A DNA stretch of 64,000 nucleotides. Source: Lacihabitans sp. CCS-44. Lineage in GTDB: Bacteria > Bacteroidota > Bacteroidia > Cytophagales > Spirosomataceae. The stretch covers positions 62,001-126,000 of the forward strand of contig NZ_RJUE01000063.1 of assembly GCF_024343735.1 (NCBI RefSeq). The letters run 5' to 3'. Under the pieces are notes generated by a model. That model worked only from the letters and a program-made list of their open reading frames with translations. It had not been told where the DNA came from and did no database searches. The stretch's first letter is position 1. Each line of letters starts with the position of its first letter. A program made the position numbers and the translations under genes. Of the stretch, positions 16,309-26,521 are shown one piece after another.

Positions 16309-19140
16309 ATGAGATTGAAATTTTTACTTTTATTACTTATTACTCATTTTGCTTTTTCTCAAAAGGCAAGCATCGAAGGCAAAGTAGCAGATGCTGCGGG
16401 CTATTTGCCTGGGGTATCTATCTTACTTAAAAACTCATCAAGAGGCACAGCCACAGACCTCAACGGTGCTTTTAGATTTGAAAACCTGGCCACTGGTAAG
16501 AGCACGATTGTTATCACATACATAGGATATGCCATTAAAGAAGTTGAGCTTGAACTAAAAGAAGGAAAGAATGACCTCAATACCATAACGCTTACAGAAC
16601 TAGACCAAACTTTGCAAGAAGTAGTGGTAAAAGCTGCCATGGCACCTTCGCAAATGAAAGCCATGAGCATAAAAAGAAACGCACTTGCCATTATGGAAGT
16701 GATTGCGGCCGATGCCATAGGTAAACTGCCCGATAGAAATGCCGCCGAGGCTGTTCAACGTATGCAGGGTGTTTCGGTGGCTCGCTACCATGGAGAGGCC
16801 GACCAAGCCACCGTAAGAGGTACGCCTTTTAGTTGGACATCGACTTTATTTAATGGCACTCGCATGCCTAGTGCCAGTGTTTATGGCAACAGAAATTCTA
16901 TATTGGATGCGGTGCCTTCGGAGATGATTCAATATGTGCAACTTTCAAAGGCCATCACGCCAGACATGGAAGGCGATGCCATTGGAGGTTCCATAAATTT
17001 TGTGATGCGTACGGCTCCCGAAAACCGTACGTTTAGTATTTCGGGTGCTGGTGGATACAACCAAAGGTCCGAAAACGGCACTTACAATGCCTCATTGGTT
17101 TACGGCGATAGGTTTTTTAAGAATAAATTGGGTGTAATTGTAGCAAGCTCTATTTGGGATAGAAATTGGGCGACGGACGAGTTGGCGATAGCCTACAACA
17201 CACAGTTGACTGGTAATCAGAGGAATTCTATCAATTCGGTCAATGCCAAAAGGTATTTTGGCAAACGCCGAACTTACGGAGTAAACGCTGGTTTGGAGTA
17301 TAATTTTAATTCTTCAAACAAGATATATGCACGCACGCTTCTAGACAAATTCGATGATATCCGCCCCGTTTATGAGTCTTATTATGAGTTCAATGCCAAC
17401 AGGTACAGGTTCAGTTATCGTTATTCTCAGTACGAAACTTCTATCAAAGGTTTCGAAATTGGGGGTAATCATCAAGTAAGTTCAAAATTAAAAATAGATT
17501 GGAAAGCTTCTGATTATATAATGAAGTTTGCCATTAATACTCCACCTAATTTTAAAAACAATGGCTTGCCGATTGCACAGTTTAATCAGTCCTTGGTGGG
17601 CAAATTTGGGAATCTTTCGAGCGATGGTAGAAAGTATCTCTCTTTTGATTCGCCAAATGGGGTGGGTGATGATCCACTGAATATCCAACCTGCACTTACC
17701 AATGCAACAGATATTTTAGACCCCAATAAACTATTGCTACAGCAATTGATAGTGTATGAACTTGATCAGCAAGAGCATGATAAAGTTGGACAACTGGATT
17801 TTACGATAAATGCAAATGATAAGCTGACCTTCAAAGCAGGGGGTAAATACCGCACCAAGGAGCGTTTTGGCGAGGCCACTCCCAATGTCTATTTGCCAGC
17901 TTTGGCTCTCAGAGTACCCAATGCACCGCCGTTTGTAAAATTGAGCGAATTGGCTACTGAGCAGTATCCTTTGGGCAATAATTTTTTCCCTGAGATTGGA
18001 AAGCCTTTCGACAATCTCATTTCTACACCTATTTCAAAACAACAGCTGTTTGATTTTTTTACAAATGATTTCTTTACCAAAAATGGTATTACAGAAGTGG
18101 CACAAGCCACAAACCCAACTACCAAACACGAGGGTACCGAAAACGTAGCTGCCGGCTATGCCATGGCGATTTTTGATGCCACGCCAAAACTGAAACTCAT
18201 AGGTGGTTTTAGAGATGAATATACCAACTTGACAATGAAGGGCAAAAGTGTGGACATCAAAAACAAGACTGTGAAAGACGTAGTAACGGAGAACAAGTAC
18301 AACGCCTTTTTGCCTATGTTTCATTTGAAATATGCCATCACGCCAAAATCTAATATCAGAGCGGCATTTACCAAAACTTTTGTAAGAGCAAACTTTACTG
18401 ACCTAAATGTTTCAGAATCAGTTGACTTGTCAAAGGCTATTCCTACAATCACGAAAGGAAACCCAGCTTTAAAGCCTACTTTTTCAAACAATTTTGATTT
18501 GATGGGTGAGTATTTCTTTGATAATATTGGATTGATATCGGGTGGTGTTTTTCACAAAGAAATCAGCAATGTGATTTTCTCTGACATTGCCAACGAGAGT
18601 ATCGACGGCATAAATTATTTGGTAACACAACCCAAAAACCTCAAAAACTCTAGCTTGACAGGGTTCGAAATCGGCATCACACGAAGGTTTAATAAACTGC
18701 CAGGCTTCTTGAGTGGCTTTGGAGTGGAGGTGAATTATTCGTTTGTAAACTCTTCAGTTGAAGTACCCCGACTGATTGACGGCAAAATCGTAATAGAGAA
18801 GTCAGGTCTTCCAAATCAATCAAAAAACATGGGCAATGCCATTCTGTTTTATGAAAAAAATGGTCTGAGTTTGCGTTTGGCTTCTAACTTTAGAGGCAAG
18901 TCTGTGGAAACCATCAATCAACAGTTGGGACCTGAGTTTTATGTTTGGTCAGACGATAACCTGACGCTTGATTTCTCAGGCTCTTACACGATTTCTAAAA
19001 AAATAAGGACTTTTGTAGAGTTAAATAACCTGACCAATTCTTATGTAGGATTGTATATGGGCAACAACAAAAATCGAATAACCTCACGTGAGTGGTATTC
19101 TATCAGAGGACAGGCAGGTTTCAAAGTAGACATCTTCTAA
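16309..19140 (+). CDS. TonB-dependent receptor with carboxypeptidase-regulatory N-domain
   Basis: Outer-membrane receptor for active uptake of an unidentified ligand. Signal peptide residues 1-17 (MRLKFLLLLLITHFAFS). A CarboxypepD-regulatory-like beta-sandwich follows at about 20-105 (ASIEGKVADAAGYLPGVSI, then DLNGAFRFENL). The plug runs about 125-235 (IGKLPDRNAAEAVQRMQGVS and GGSINFVMRT). The barrel continues to a closing strand ending KVDIF. The plug wording matches the Xanthomonas/Caulobacter-type receptor family (TIGR01782-like), often used for sugars. I place the start at 16309 because the promoter lies downstream of the earlier ATG at 16261. 943 residues. The phosphatase gene follows 77 bases later in the same direction. 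Confidence 0.88.
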   Translation: MRLKFLLLLLITHFAFSQKASIEGKVADAAGYLPGVSILLKNSSRGTATDLNGAFRFENLATGKSTIVITYIGYAIKEVELELKEGKNDLNTITLTELDQTLQEVVVKAAMAPSQMKAMSIKRNALAIMEVIAADAIGKLPDRNAAEAVQRMQGVSVARYHGEADQATVRGTPFSWTSTLFNGTRMPSASVYGNRNSILDAVPSEMIQYVQLSKAITPDMEGDAIGGSINFVMRTAPENRTFSISGAGGYNQRSENGTYNASLVYGDRFFKNKLGVIVASSIWDRNWATDELAIAYNTQLTGNQRNSINSVNAKRYFGKRRTYGVNAGLEYNFNSSNKIYARTLLDKFDDIRPVYESYYEFNANRYRFSYRYSQYETSIKGFEIGGNHQVSSKLKIDWKASDYIMKFAINTPPNFKNNGLPIAQFNQSLVGKFGNLSSDGRKYLSFDSPNGVGDDPLNIQPALTNATDILDPNKLLLQQLIVYELDQQEHDKVGQLDFTINANDKLTFKAGGKYRTKERFGEATPNVYLPALALRVPNAPPFVKLSELATEQYPLGNNFFPEIGKPFDNLISTPISKQQLFDFFTNDFFTKNGITEVAQATNPTTKHEGTENVAAGYAMAIFDATPKLKLIGGFRDEYTNLTMKGKSVDIKNKTVKDVVTENKYNAFLPMFHLKYAITPKSNIRAAFTKTFVRANFTDLNVSESVDLSKAIPTITKGNPALKPTFSNNFDLMGEYFFDNIGLISGGVFHKEISNVIFSDIANESIDGINYLVTQPKNLKNSSLTGFEIGITRRFNKLPGFLSGFGVEVNYSFVNSSVEVPRLIDGKIVIEKSGLPNQSKNMGNAILFYEKNGLSLRLASNFRGKSVETINQQLGPEFYVWSDDNLTLDFSGSYTISKKIRTFVELNNLTNSYVGLYMGNNKNRITSREWYSIRGQAGFKVDIF

Positions 19141-19217
19141 TAAACCCTATACATATAAACTACGCTGGTTCTGATTTGTCGGAACTGGCGTTTGTTTGTT
19201 TTAAATATTTAAAAAAA

Positions 19218-20252
19218 ATGAAAAAAATAGTATTATTTGTCTTAGTAAGTTTGGGAGCATTTTCTCAAAACGCCCACCTCAGCACCGAGGTGGTTTGGGC
19301 CGCGAGAGTTTCAGCATCAAAGTATGTATTGCACAATACCACAAAGAAAAAAATTAAGATTTTTGCAGGAAATACACAAAGAGAAATAAATTGGAAACAA
19401 TCTTCTCGTATTTTGAAAGACAGCTTAATAGTCAATGTCAATGCGGATAACCGATTGTTTTTTGGCACAATCATAAAAAAAGATACGGTGGTTTTTTCAG
19501 AAAGAAGACTTTGGATGGAAAACGCCCCAAACTTCAGAGATTTGGGAGGACTAAAAACAACGGAAGGCAAAACGGTAGTCTGGGGCAAATTATTTCGTTG
19601 CGGAGATATGGGCAAACTTTCAGAAAGCGATTTGGCAGCCATAAAGCGTGAAAAAATCAGGAATGTAGTGGATTTTAGGAACGAACAGGAAATAAAACAA
19701 AGCCCTGATAAATACCCAGCTGAATATGAAATGAACCGGGTTTGGACATCGATTTCGCCAAGCAATGGAGAAGCTATGAAACAGTTCTATGCCATTATTG
19801 GTAACCCGAATACCACTAAAGAAGATGCCAGCAAAGTTTTTGAAGGTTTTTATGCCAAAATGCCCGAGAATATCAAAAACTACGAACCGTTCTTCAAAAC
19901 TCTTTTAAATAGTAAAATGGACGAAGCATCGTTGTTTCATTGCACTGCTGGAAAAGACCGCACTGGGCTAGGTTCGGCATTGATATTGTCGGCATTGGGT
20001 GTGCCTGAAAATACTATAATCGAAGAATATTATCTTTCAAACCGTTACACGCAATATTTGGCAAAATCGGGCATGATGGGTCAGCTAAAGCCCGAAATAG
20101 CAGCTGTGTTGGCGGGAGTAGAGCCCAAGTACATTCAGTCGTCGCTGAATGCCATAAAGCTTAAATATGGCTCGGTACTGAAAATGTTGGAAACTGAGTT
20201 AGGAATTGATGAAGCTAAACTTAATACTCTGAAAGCTAAATATACCTATTGA
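19218..20252 (+). CDS. Exported tyrosine-type phosphatase (CX5R)
   Basis: Cysteine-dependent phosphatase with the P-loop HCTAGKDRTG; the catalytic Cys is residue 242 and the Arg is 248. The preceding NFRDLGGLKTTEGKTV and LFRCGDMG segments are typical of the bacterial Y_phosphatase3 (LipA/PtpB-like) family, some of which act on phosphotyrosine and some on phosphoinositides. A signal peptide is visible at residues 1-16 (ending GAFS), so it works in the periplasm or outside. Residues 20-100 form an added strand-rich domain. I start at ATG 19218; an earlier in-frame start would lie in the receptor and put 42 residues ahead of the signal peptide. It shares its transcript with the receptor, suggesting dephosphorylation of an imported ligand. 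Confidence 0.85.
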   Translation: MKKIVLFVLVSLGAFSQNAHLSTEVVWAARVSASKYVLHNTTKKKIKIFAGNTQREINWKQSSRILKDSLIVNVNADNRLFFGTIIKKDTVVFSERRLWMENAPNFRDLGGLKTTEGKTVVWGKLFRCGDMGKLSESDLAAIKREKIRNVVDFRNEQEIKQSPDKYPAEYEMNRVWTSISPSNGEAMKQFYAIIGNPNTTKEDASKVFEGFYAKMPENIKNYEPFFKTLLNSKMDEASLFHCTAGKDRTGLGSALILSALGVPENTIIEEYYLSNRYTQYLAKSGMMGQLKPEIAAVLAGVEPKYIQSSLNAIKLKYGSVLKMLETELGIDEAKLNTLKAKYTY

Positions 20253-20276
20253 AGCGTAAAGGATTGATATTCTTAA

Positions 20277-20307
20277 AGAGGTTAGACTATGTTTAGCCTC
20301 TTTTTTT
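20277..20307 (+). terminator. Rho-independent terminator of the receptor-phosphatase operon
   Basis: AGAGGTTAGA pairs with TTTAGCCTCT (with G-T wobbles) around a short loop at 20277-20301 and is followed by seven T. The convergent gene ends inside the T run. Confidence 0.75.
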
Positions 20308-21790
20308 ATTCTATTTCTGTAATCAAATACCCATTTTTGGTTTCGAGTAGGGTGTTTTTTTGAAAAGTTTTGTCTCCTTTTTGTAATGTGGCTTTTATTG
20401 TAAACACCTTTTGTGCATAAAAAGAGAGGCTGGGATTGTAGTGGTCTTTCATGAATACTGTTTCATTGTTTTTTCTCAACTTTAGTCCTGTTTCTTTCAC
20501 AAATCCTTGTTGCAGTGTAGCGAATTTGTAAATAAATAAAGTCGTGGCCATGAAATAAATAAGAACCAAAGGAAACATTTTTTCTTTTGAAAAACGAAAT
20601 ATACCAATGGCCGAAATCGAAAGCATGGTAATTGTTCCAAAATAATATTTGTCGAAAATTGTGGAGGAAGACGCTAGCATGGTTGTTACAAAAATGTCGT
20701 CTATCCTAATGTTTTTTATAAAAATAGGTGCTGCTAAAAACAATCCAAGCAAAATAATAATCTGAAAGAAAACTGGTGTGATTTTGAGGTTTTTCATTTG
20801 TCCCATCAAAACTATGAGCGGCATATAACCAATGCTTATATAGTGTGGCAGTTGGGTTTTTGAAAAGGAAAAAAGCACGAATGGAAAAAGAAACCAAATG
20901 AGGAGGAATAGGTTTTTCTTATCAAATTTCATGTCTTTGAAAGCAAAAAATAGCAAATGGCTAAAGGGCAAAAACGATAGCAGTAGAACAGGTAAATAAT
21001 ACCAAATATGTCCTCCGTGCGATTCCATGGTTTGAGAAAATCTGCCAAAATTGTGCTTGATGATAAAATCGGAAAACAAAAAATCACCCGATTTTTGATA
21101 TGCCATATAAAACCATGGGAATGGAATAATGAACGCCCAGGCAACCAATAAAGGATGTAAGATTTTCAATAAGAGTTTTAGGTTTTTTGTCAATAGAAGA
21201 AATAGTAAAATAACTCCAAAAATGATAACAAATGCAATAGGACCTTTGGTTAGAAATCCTAAGCCTGCGAAAGTATATATCCAAAAAAGTGTCTTTATTT
21301 GGGATGTTTCTTGGTATTTGTAAAAACCAATCAATGCTCCAGCCACTAGTAAGTTTAGTAGATTGTCGCTTACAGCTGCCCTTGCCAAAACCTGAAACTG
21401 CACGATACCGATGGCTGTTGTGGCAACTAAGATTGCATTCTTTTCGGAGAAGTATTTTTTTGTAAACCCAAAAAACAAAACCAATGTAAAAAGAAAAAAC
21501 ACGAATGAGGGCAGCCTTGCAGCCAGCTCGTTTATCCCGAAAATTTTTAGAGAAAGGGCTGTAAACCAAAAAAATAAGGCTGGCTTGTCGTATCGTTGCT
21601 CGCCGTTTACATTTATGGTAATAAAATCTCCAGTTGCCAACATCTGCCTTGACGCTTCTGCGAAAAAGCCCTCGTCTTCGTCAAACAAAGGAGTGAAATA
21701 CATGCCAACTAGGCTTATGAGGATATAAATACATATAAAACGGTTGAATGTTTTTCTCTCGTTTGCAAACCTTAATGTTTCCTTAACCAC
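20306..21790 (-). CDS. ArnT/PMT-like family 39 glycosyltransferase
   Basis: Polytopic membrane enzyme of the lipid-linked sugar transferase family (PMT_2/ArnT type), moving a sugar from a polyprenyl carrier to lipid A, glycan or protein on the periplasmic side. The first loop carries the family's acidic motif (PLFDEDEGFFAEASRQM), then YDKPALFFWF, the expected substrate-loop motif. About ten hydrophobic segments follow. The C-terminal soluble tail is short. 494 residues is in range. The start codon appears to be GTG at 21790 with 43 bases to the divergent PHP gene. The acceptor is unknown. Confidence 0.85.
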   Translation of the reverse strand: MVKETLRFANERKTFNRFICIYILISLVGMYFTPLFDEDEGFFAEASRQMLATGDFITINVNGEQRYDKPALFFWFTALSLKIFGINELAARLPSFVFFLFTLVLFFGFTKKYFSEKNAILVATTAIGIVQFQVLARAAVSDNLLNLLVAGALIGFYKYQETSQIKTLFWIYTFAGLGFLTKGPIAFVIIFGVILLFLLLTKNLKLLLKILHPLLVAWAFIIPFPWFYMAYQKSGDFLFSDFIIKHNFGRFSQTMESHGGHIWYYLPVLLLSFLPFSHLLFFAFKDMKFDKKNLFLLIWFLFPFVLFSFSKTQLPHYISIGYMPLIVLMGQMKNLKITPVFFQIIILLGLFLAAPIFIKNIRIDDIFVTTMLASSSTIFDKYYFGTITMLSISAIGIFRFSKEKMFPLVLIYFMATTLFIYKFATLQQGFVKETGLKLRKNNETVFMKDHYNPSLSFYAQKVFTIKATLQKGDKTFQKNTLLETKNGYLITEIE

Positions 21791-21799
21791 AGTTTATTA

Positions 21800-21827
21800 T
21801 TGAAGTAATATTCGAAATCTAATTTTG
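21800..21827 (+). promoter_or_regulatory. Promoter of the PHP phosphoesterase gene (TTG-N17-TAATTTTG)
   Basis: TTG at 21800-21802, 17 bases, then TAATTTTG at 21820-21827: a full match. The start codon at 21834 is only 6 bases past the -7 box, so the mRNA would have almost no leader. Confidence 0.7.
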
Positions 21828-21833
21828 GATATT

Positions 21834-23078
21834 ATGAATGTCACAAACACCCTCAAATATCCATTTAAAATCAAAAATAGGTTGGCAAAAGTCAGTAAAG
21901 GAATTGTTAAATCTTTGTTTGCTTTGCTTACATTGGCCCTTGTTGCTTTGTATTACCAATCCGAAATTTTTAGTTTTTCACAAACTCCAATCAACCGCCC
22001 ATCGTCATTTTATAATCCCTACCAAAACTGGATTAAAAAAAAGACTTTGAAAGCTAATTTTCATGCACATGGACAAGCTTGGGGTGGAATCACGAATGGC
22101 CATAATTCTGATGATGAGATAATTAAGGAGTACAAAAAGCTAGGGTTTTCCATAGCCGCCGTTTCTAACTACCACAGTATTTCTAAAATAAATGACACCA
22201 GCCTGTTATATATACCTTGCTACGAACAAGGGTTTAATGTTTCCAAAACACATTTGTTGGCCATCGATGCCACCGAAGCCTATAATCTTGATTTTCCGTT
22301 GGGGCAAAGTTTGTCTCAAAAACAAACTAGAATTCTGAATTTAAAGAAAACCGCTTCGCTTGTAGCTCTAACACATCCAGGCTTGGGGGAAGGCTTCAAT
22401 ACCCAAGATCTGAAATATTTAAAGGGCTATGATTTGATGGAAGTGCTCAGTCCTTATTTTGAGTCTTTTGACTTGTGGGATTATGCCCTCAACCAAGGCC
22501 ATTTGTCGTGGATATTGGCCAATGACGACACGCATGATTTGAAAAAGCAACCACCTGGCCGTTTCTTTAATTTGATAATGACAGAAAACAAGACCAAGTT
22601 TGATGTTGTAAACGCCCTGAAAAATGGAAATCATGTGTCTTACTCTTCTGACAAAGGTATTGTGGACGTTTCTTTGGAAAAAATAAGCCTAAAAGGCAAT
22701 ACCCTTAATTACAGTTTTTCGGGAAATATCAATCGGGTAAAATTGGTAAGAAATGGAGAGGTGTTTATGGTTGACCCACACGGACAGGTGATTTTGCAAG
22801 AAACTGATAAATATGTAAGGTTTGAAGTGGTAGGCGAAAAGTCGGTTTTGTACACCAATCCCATTTACAGATTAAAAACTTCAGATGTCGCTGAGTTTTC
22901 CAAAATTCCCTATAAAATTGATATTCTGAAGACCTTCGCCTATCGGATATTAGTCTTACTTTCGGGTTTTGCATTCTTACTAATTCTTTATCGAAGAAAA
23001 GCAGCAACTCTTTCCAAACCTTTCTTGGTTAAACTCCTGAATTTCAAATTTCAACAAAGAAAGTTGGAGGAAATCTAA
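21834..23078 (+). CDS. Membrane-anchored PHP-domain phosphoesterase
   Basis: Predicted metal-dependent phosphoesterase of the PHP superfamily. Metal motifs: HxH at 77-79 (FHAH), SNYHS about 36 residues later, a THPG motif near 181, and NDDTHD near 224. The chain has a membrane helix at about 28-46 and another near 375-392 before a basic cytoplasmic tail (YRRKAATLSKP), so the catalytic domain probably faces the periplasm. The start is ATG 21834; the earlier in-frame TTG overlaps the -7 box. 414 residues. The gene lies between two receptor operons; the substrate is unknown. Confidence 0.75.
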   Translation: MNVTNTLKYPFKIKNRLAKVSKGIVKSLFALLTLALVALYYQSEIFSFSQTPINRPSSFYNPYQNWIKKKTLKANFHAHGQAWGGITNGHNSDDEIIKEYKKLGFSIAAVSNYHSISKINDTSLLYIPCYEQGFNVSKTHLLAIDATEAYNLDFPLGQSLSQKQTRILNLKKTASLVALTHPGLGEGFNTQDLKYLKGYDLMEVLSPYFESFDLWDYALNQGHLSWILANDDTHDLKKQPPGRFFNLIMTENKTKFDVVNALKNGNHVSYSSDKGIVDVSLEKISLKGNTLNYSFSGNINRVKLVRNGEVFMVDPHGQVILQETDKYVRFEVVGEKSVLYTNPIYRLKTSDVAEFSKIPYKIDILKTFAYRILVLLSGFAFLLILYRRKAATLSKPFLVKLLNFKFQQRKLEEI

Positions 23079-23207
23079 GTATTCTAATCGCTACATCTTA
23101 AACTTTTGGCGGATTTATTTTATGATGAAACATTAATGCTTTTGTCAAATAATTATTAATAATAAAGCCGCTCTATTACGTTTCGGTAAACAAATCCATC
23201 CACAACA

Positions 23208-23235
23208 TTGAGTTAATATTTGATGCAGACTTTTG
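23208..23235 (+). promoter_or_regulatory. Promoter of the SusC/SusD operon (TTG-N17-GACTTTTG)
   Basis: TTG at 23208-23210 and GACTTTTG at 23228-23235, 17 bases apart. GACTTTTGCGGC is identical to the string before the receptor gene at 16309. Predicted start near 23241, about 22 bases before ATG 23263. Confidence 0.6.
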
Positions 23236-23262
23236 CGGCGTGAATTTTTTACTTAACCCAAA

Positions 23263-26200
23263 ATGTCTTCATTTATGAAAAAAAGACTTTTACACTTTCT
23301 CAATTTTCAAAAGCTTACACTCGCATTAGTTCTGCTACTCAGTTCGGCAGTTTCGTTTGCCCAAATCGCTATTTCGGGTAGCGTTAAAGATCAAAAAAAC
23401 GAAGTGATTCCCGGTGTAAGTATCCTTATCAAAGGTACTGGAAGCGGTACTACTACAGATGCTAATGGAGCATTTAAACTTTCTGTGCCTAACAAAAACA
23501 GCGTTTTGGTACTTTCTTCTATTGGTTTCAATAGCCAAGAAATCACCGTTGGGTCTCAATCTCAAATTGAGATTCGTTTGACCGAAGACACCAAGTCGCT
23601 TCAGGAAGTGGTGGTGACGGCCTTGGGTATCAAGAAAGACGCCAGAAGGATCGGTGTGGCGATTCAAACTGTTGACGGTGCTGCCACTGTAAAAGCCCGC
23701 GAACCGAATGCTGTAAGTGCTTTAGTAGGTAAAGTGGCTGGTTTGACCATAGGTATGCAACCAGAACTTCTTAGAAAACCCAACATTCAGTTGAGAGGAA
23801 ACTCGGACATACTGTTTGTGATAGACGGCGTGCCTGTAAATTCTGATACTTGGAACGTAAACCCAGACGATATCGAAACTTATTCGGTATTGAAAGGAGC
23901 ATCGGCATCAGCACTTTATGGATTTAGAGGTAAAAACGGTGCGATTTTGATTACAACCAAAAGAGGCTCAAAAGATAAGAGAGGTTTCTCGGTTGATTTT
24001 AATTCATCAACAATGGCAGACAAAGGATTTTATGCTATTCCAAAAGTACAAGATGAGTATGGCCCTGGCGATCACGGCAAGTATTCATTTGTAGATGGCA
24101 AAGGTGGCGGACTTAACGACGGTGATTATGACGGCGGTTGGGGACCGAAGTTTGAGGGGCAACCAATTTCGCAGTACGATTCACCTATCGACCCAGTTAC
24201 TGGGAAAAGAACCCCTACACCCTATGTGGCTCGTGGTAAAGACAATTTAACGAGATTCCTTGAGACGGGTATATTGGCTACTAACAATTTGTCTGTTTCT
24301 TCAACAGGTGAAAAACACAATTTGCGTTTTTCTACATCACATATTTTCCAAAAAGGTATAACACCAAATACGAAGTTAAATATTACGAACTTCAACGTTG
24401 CGGCGGATTATAATTTTACAAAAAAGCTGAAGTTTGAGTCTAATCTTCAGTACAACAGACAATATACGCCAAACATTCCTGACGTAAACTACGGACCGAA
24501 CTCTATCATTTATAACATGGTGTTGTGGGGTGCTGCTGACTGGGACGTGGACGATATGCGTAACTATTGGCAGCCAGGCAAAGAGGGTGTTCAGCAGATT
24601 TATGCAGAATATCAACGCTACAACAATCCTTATTTTATGAGTTATGAATGGTTGAGAGGTCATTACAAAACTGATATCGTAGGTCAAACTGCCCTTACTT
24701 ACAAGTTTACAGATTTTTTAGACGTAATGCTTCGTTCGCAAGTAACCACTTGGAATTTGCTACGTACCGAAAAATTGCCTTACAGTGCGGGTAGCTACGG
24801 TCGCGACGAAAGAAGAGGCGACTATTCAGAAGACCGCAGAAACCTTTTTGAAAACAATACCGACATATTGGTAAGGTTTGACAAAGACATTGTGAAGGAC
24901 TTCAACACCAAAGTTTGGTTAGGCGGAAACGTCCGGACTTTTGAATACAACTCCTTGTTTGGTAAAACGGATTATCTGAACGTTCCGGGTTTATACAATT
25001 TCAGCAACTCGGCCAATCCGGTGAAAATGTACAATTTCAACTCAGATATGAGAGTGAATTCGGCATATTATTCGGCTGACTTTTCTTATAAAAACATTGC
25101 TACACTTTCTACTACTGGTAGAGTAGACAAGCTTTCAACACTGCCAGCGGGTAGCAATACCTTCTTCTATCCATCTGTTTCGGTAGCTACTGCCCTTACT
25201 GATTATGTGAAGTTGCCAGAGTTTGTTTCTTTCTTGAAACTGAGAGCATCTTATGCCAACGTAAAGGATGGTTTAACGCAATCGAGCATTGGAGCAACAC
25301 CATTTTCTTCATATCCTGTAGGTTATGGTGACCAATACGCATCGCCTTATGACGGTCCAACTTACCAAAACTCAGCAGCTTATTTTACGCCATTTGCATA
25401 CAACAACCAAACGGCCGCCTATTATTCAAACACTTTGACCAACCCAAATATTGAACCTTCTACCACTGCTCAAAAAGAGATTGGTTTGGATTTCAGAGTA
25501 TTGCAAAACAGAATTGGCTTAGACGCTACTTATTTTGTGTCTGACGAAGGTCCTAAAATATTCAACTTGCCAATTTCTAGTACTACGGGTTATACTTCGG
25601 CTTTGGTAAATGGTATCAAAACTCAGAAAAAAGGATTGGAGATTGCTATTACGGGCTCGCCTTTGAAAAAGTCAAATGGGCTTAACTGGGACATAGTTGC
25701 TAACTACTCAACTTTCCAAGAGAAACTTACTGAGATTTATCCTGGCGTGGATAACTTGAATACCTTCTTGAAAGTTGGAGACAGAGTAGATAAATACTAT
25801 GGACGTGCTTTTGTGAGAACGTCAGAAGGTCAAATCATCAACGACGCCTCGGGTAGACCAATTTATGCTCCTGTGAATCAATATTTGGGTAACATGAACC
25901 CTGATTTTGTCTTTGGTATCAACAACAAGTTTTCATACAAAAACATCACTTTGGGCTTCCAGTTTGATGGAAGAATTGGTGGGGTGTTGTCTAATTATAT
26001 CCAAAAACAAACTTTTAGAGGTGGTCGTCACATTGACTTAGTAACGGGTGCAATGGGTGAGGCCCGTTATCAAGATTATTTGGGAGTTAAATCTTATGTA
26101 GGCGAAGGTGTTCAGATCAACGGTACTTCGGCTTTGAAGTTTGATTTAGACGGAAAAGTGACCAATTACAGTGAGTTGACCTACTCTCCAAATACTACCA

Positions 26201-26487
26201 AGCAATACCTACAAGACTGGGTAAGTAGATACTACAACTCAGACGAAGGTAACTTGATGAGCCGTTCTTTTGGCATGTTGAGAGAATTGGTTATCGGATA
26301 TTCTTTGCCTAAAAACATCATCGGTAAGACTTTTCAAGATGTTTCGGTATCATTGGTAGGTCGTAACTTATTCTATTTTGCAGAGAAAAAAGACATCGAC
26401 CTTAACCAATATTTGAGTGGCGGAAGTTCTGGTACACAGACACCTTCAACTCGTAGATATGGTGTAAACGTTGCGATTAAATTCTAA
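23263..26487 (+). CDS. SusC/RagA-type TonB-dependent outer-membrane transporter
   Basis: Barrel of a SusCD-type bed-bin importer, taking up glycans, peptides or other ligands bound by the SusD lid. Signal peptide about residues 5-34 (to SFA before Gln). CarboxypepD-regulatory domain about 36-120 (ISGSVKDQKNEVIPGVSI, then TDANGAFKLSVP). The plug begins near 118 with the SusC signature LQEVVVTALGIKKDARRIG and continues through LRGNSDILFVIDGVPVN and ALYGFRGKNGAILITTKRG. The barrel runs to the final strand ending NVAIKF. 1074 residues is standard. A second ATG four codons in (MKKRLL) could be the real start. SusD follows 34 bases later. Confidence 0.95.
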   Translation: MSSFMKKRLLHFLNFQKLTLALVLLLSSAVSFAQIAISGSVKDQKNEVIPGVSILIKGTGSGTTTDANGAFKLSVPNKNSVLVLSSIGFNSQEITVGSQSQIEIRLTEDTKSLQEVVVTALGIKKDARRIGVAIQTVDGAATVKAREPNAVSALVGKVAGLTIGMQPELLRKPNIQLRGNSDILFVIDGVPVNSDTWNVNPDDIETYSVLKGASASALYGFRGKNGAILITTKRGSKDKRGFSVDFNSSTMADKGFYAIPKVQDEYGPGDHGKYSFVDGKGGGLNDGDYDGGWGPKFEGQPISQYDSPIDPVTGKRTPTPYVARGKDNLTRFLETGILATNNLSVSSTGEKHNLRFSTSHIFQKGITPNTKLNITNFNVAADYNFTKKLKFESNLQYNRQYTPNIPDVNYGPNSIIYNMVLWGAADWDVDDMRNYWQPGKEGVQQIYAEYQRYNNPYFMSYEWLRGHYKTDIVGQTALTYKFTDFLDVMLRSQVTTWNLLRTEKLPYSAGSYGRDERRGDYSEDRRNLFENNTDILVRFDKDIVKDFNTKVWLGGNVRTFEYNSLFGKTDYLNVPGLYNFSNSANPVKMYNFNSDMRVNSAYYSADFSYKNIATLSTTGRVDKLSTLPAGSNTFFYPSVSVATALTDYVKLPEFVSFLKLRASYANVKDGLTQSSIGATPFSSYPVGYGDQYASPYDGPTYQNSAAYFTPFAYNNQTAAYYSNTLTNPNIEPSTTAQKEIGLDFRVLQNRIGLDATYFVSDEGPKIFNLPISSTTGYTSALVNGIKTQKKGLEIAITGSPLKKSNGLNWDIVANYSTFQEKLTEIYPGVDNLNTFLKVGDRVDKYYGRAFVRTSEGQIINDASGRPIYAPVNQYLGNMNPDFVFGINNKFSYKNITLGFQFDGRIGGVLSNYIQKQTFRGGRHIDLVTGAMGEARYQDYLGVKSYVGEGVQINGTSALKFDLDGKVTNYSELTYSPNTTKQYLQDWVSRYYNSDEGNLMSRSFGMLRELVIGYSLPKNIIGKTFQDVSVSLVGRNLFYFAEKKDIDLNQYLSGGSSGTQTPSTRRYGVNVAIKF

Positions 26488-26521
26488 AAAGCTCAGTTTT
26501 CATTTTAAAAAATTAAAGGAT

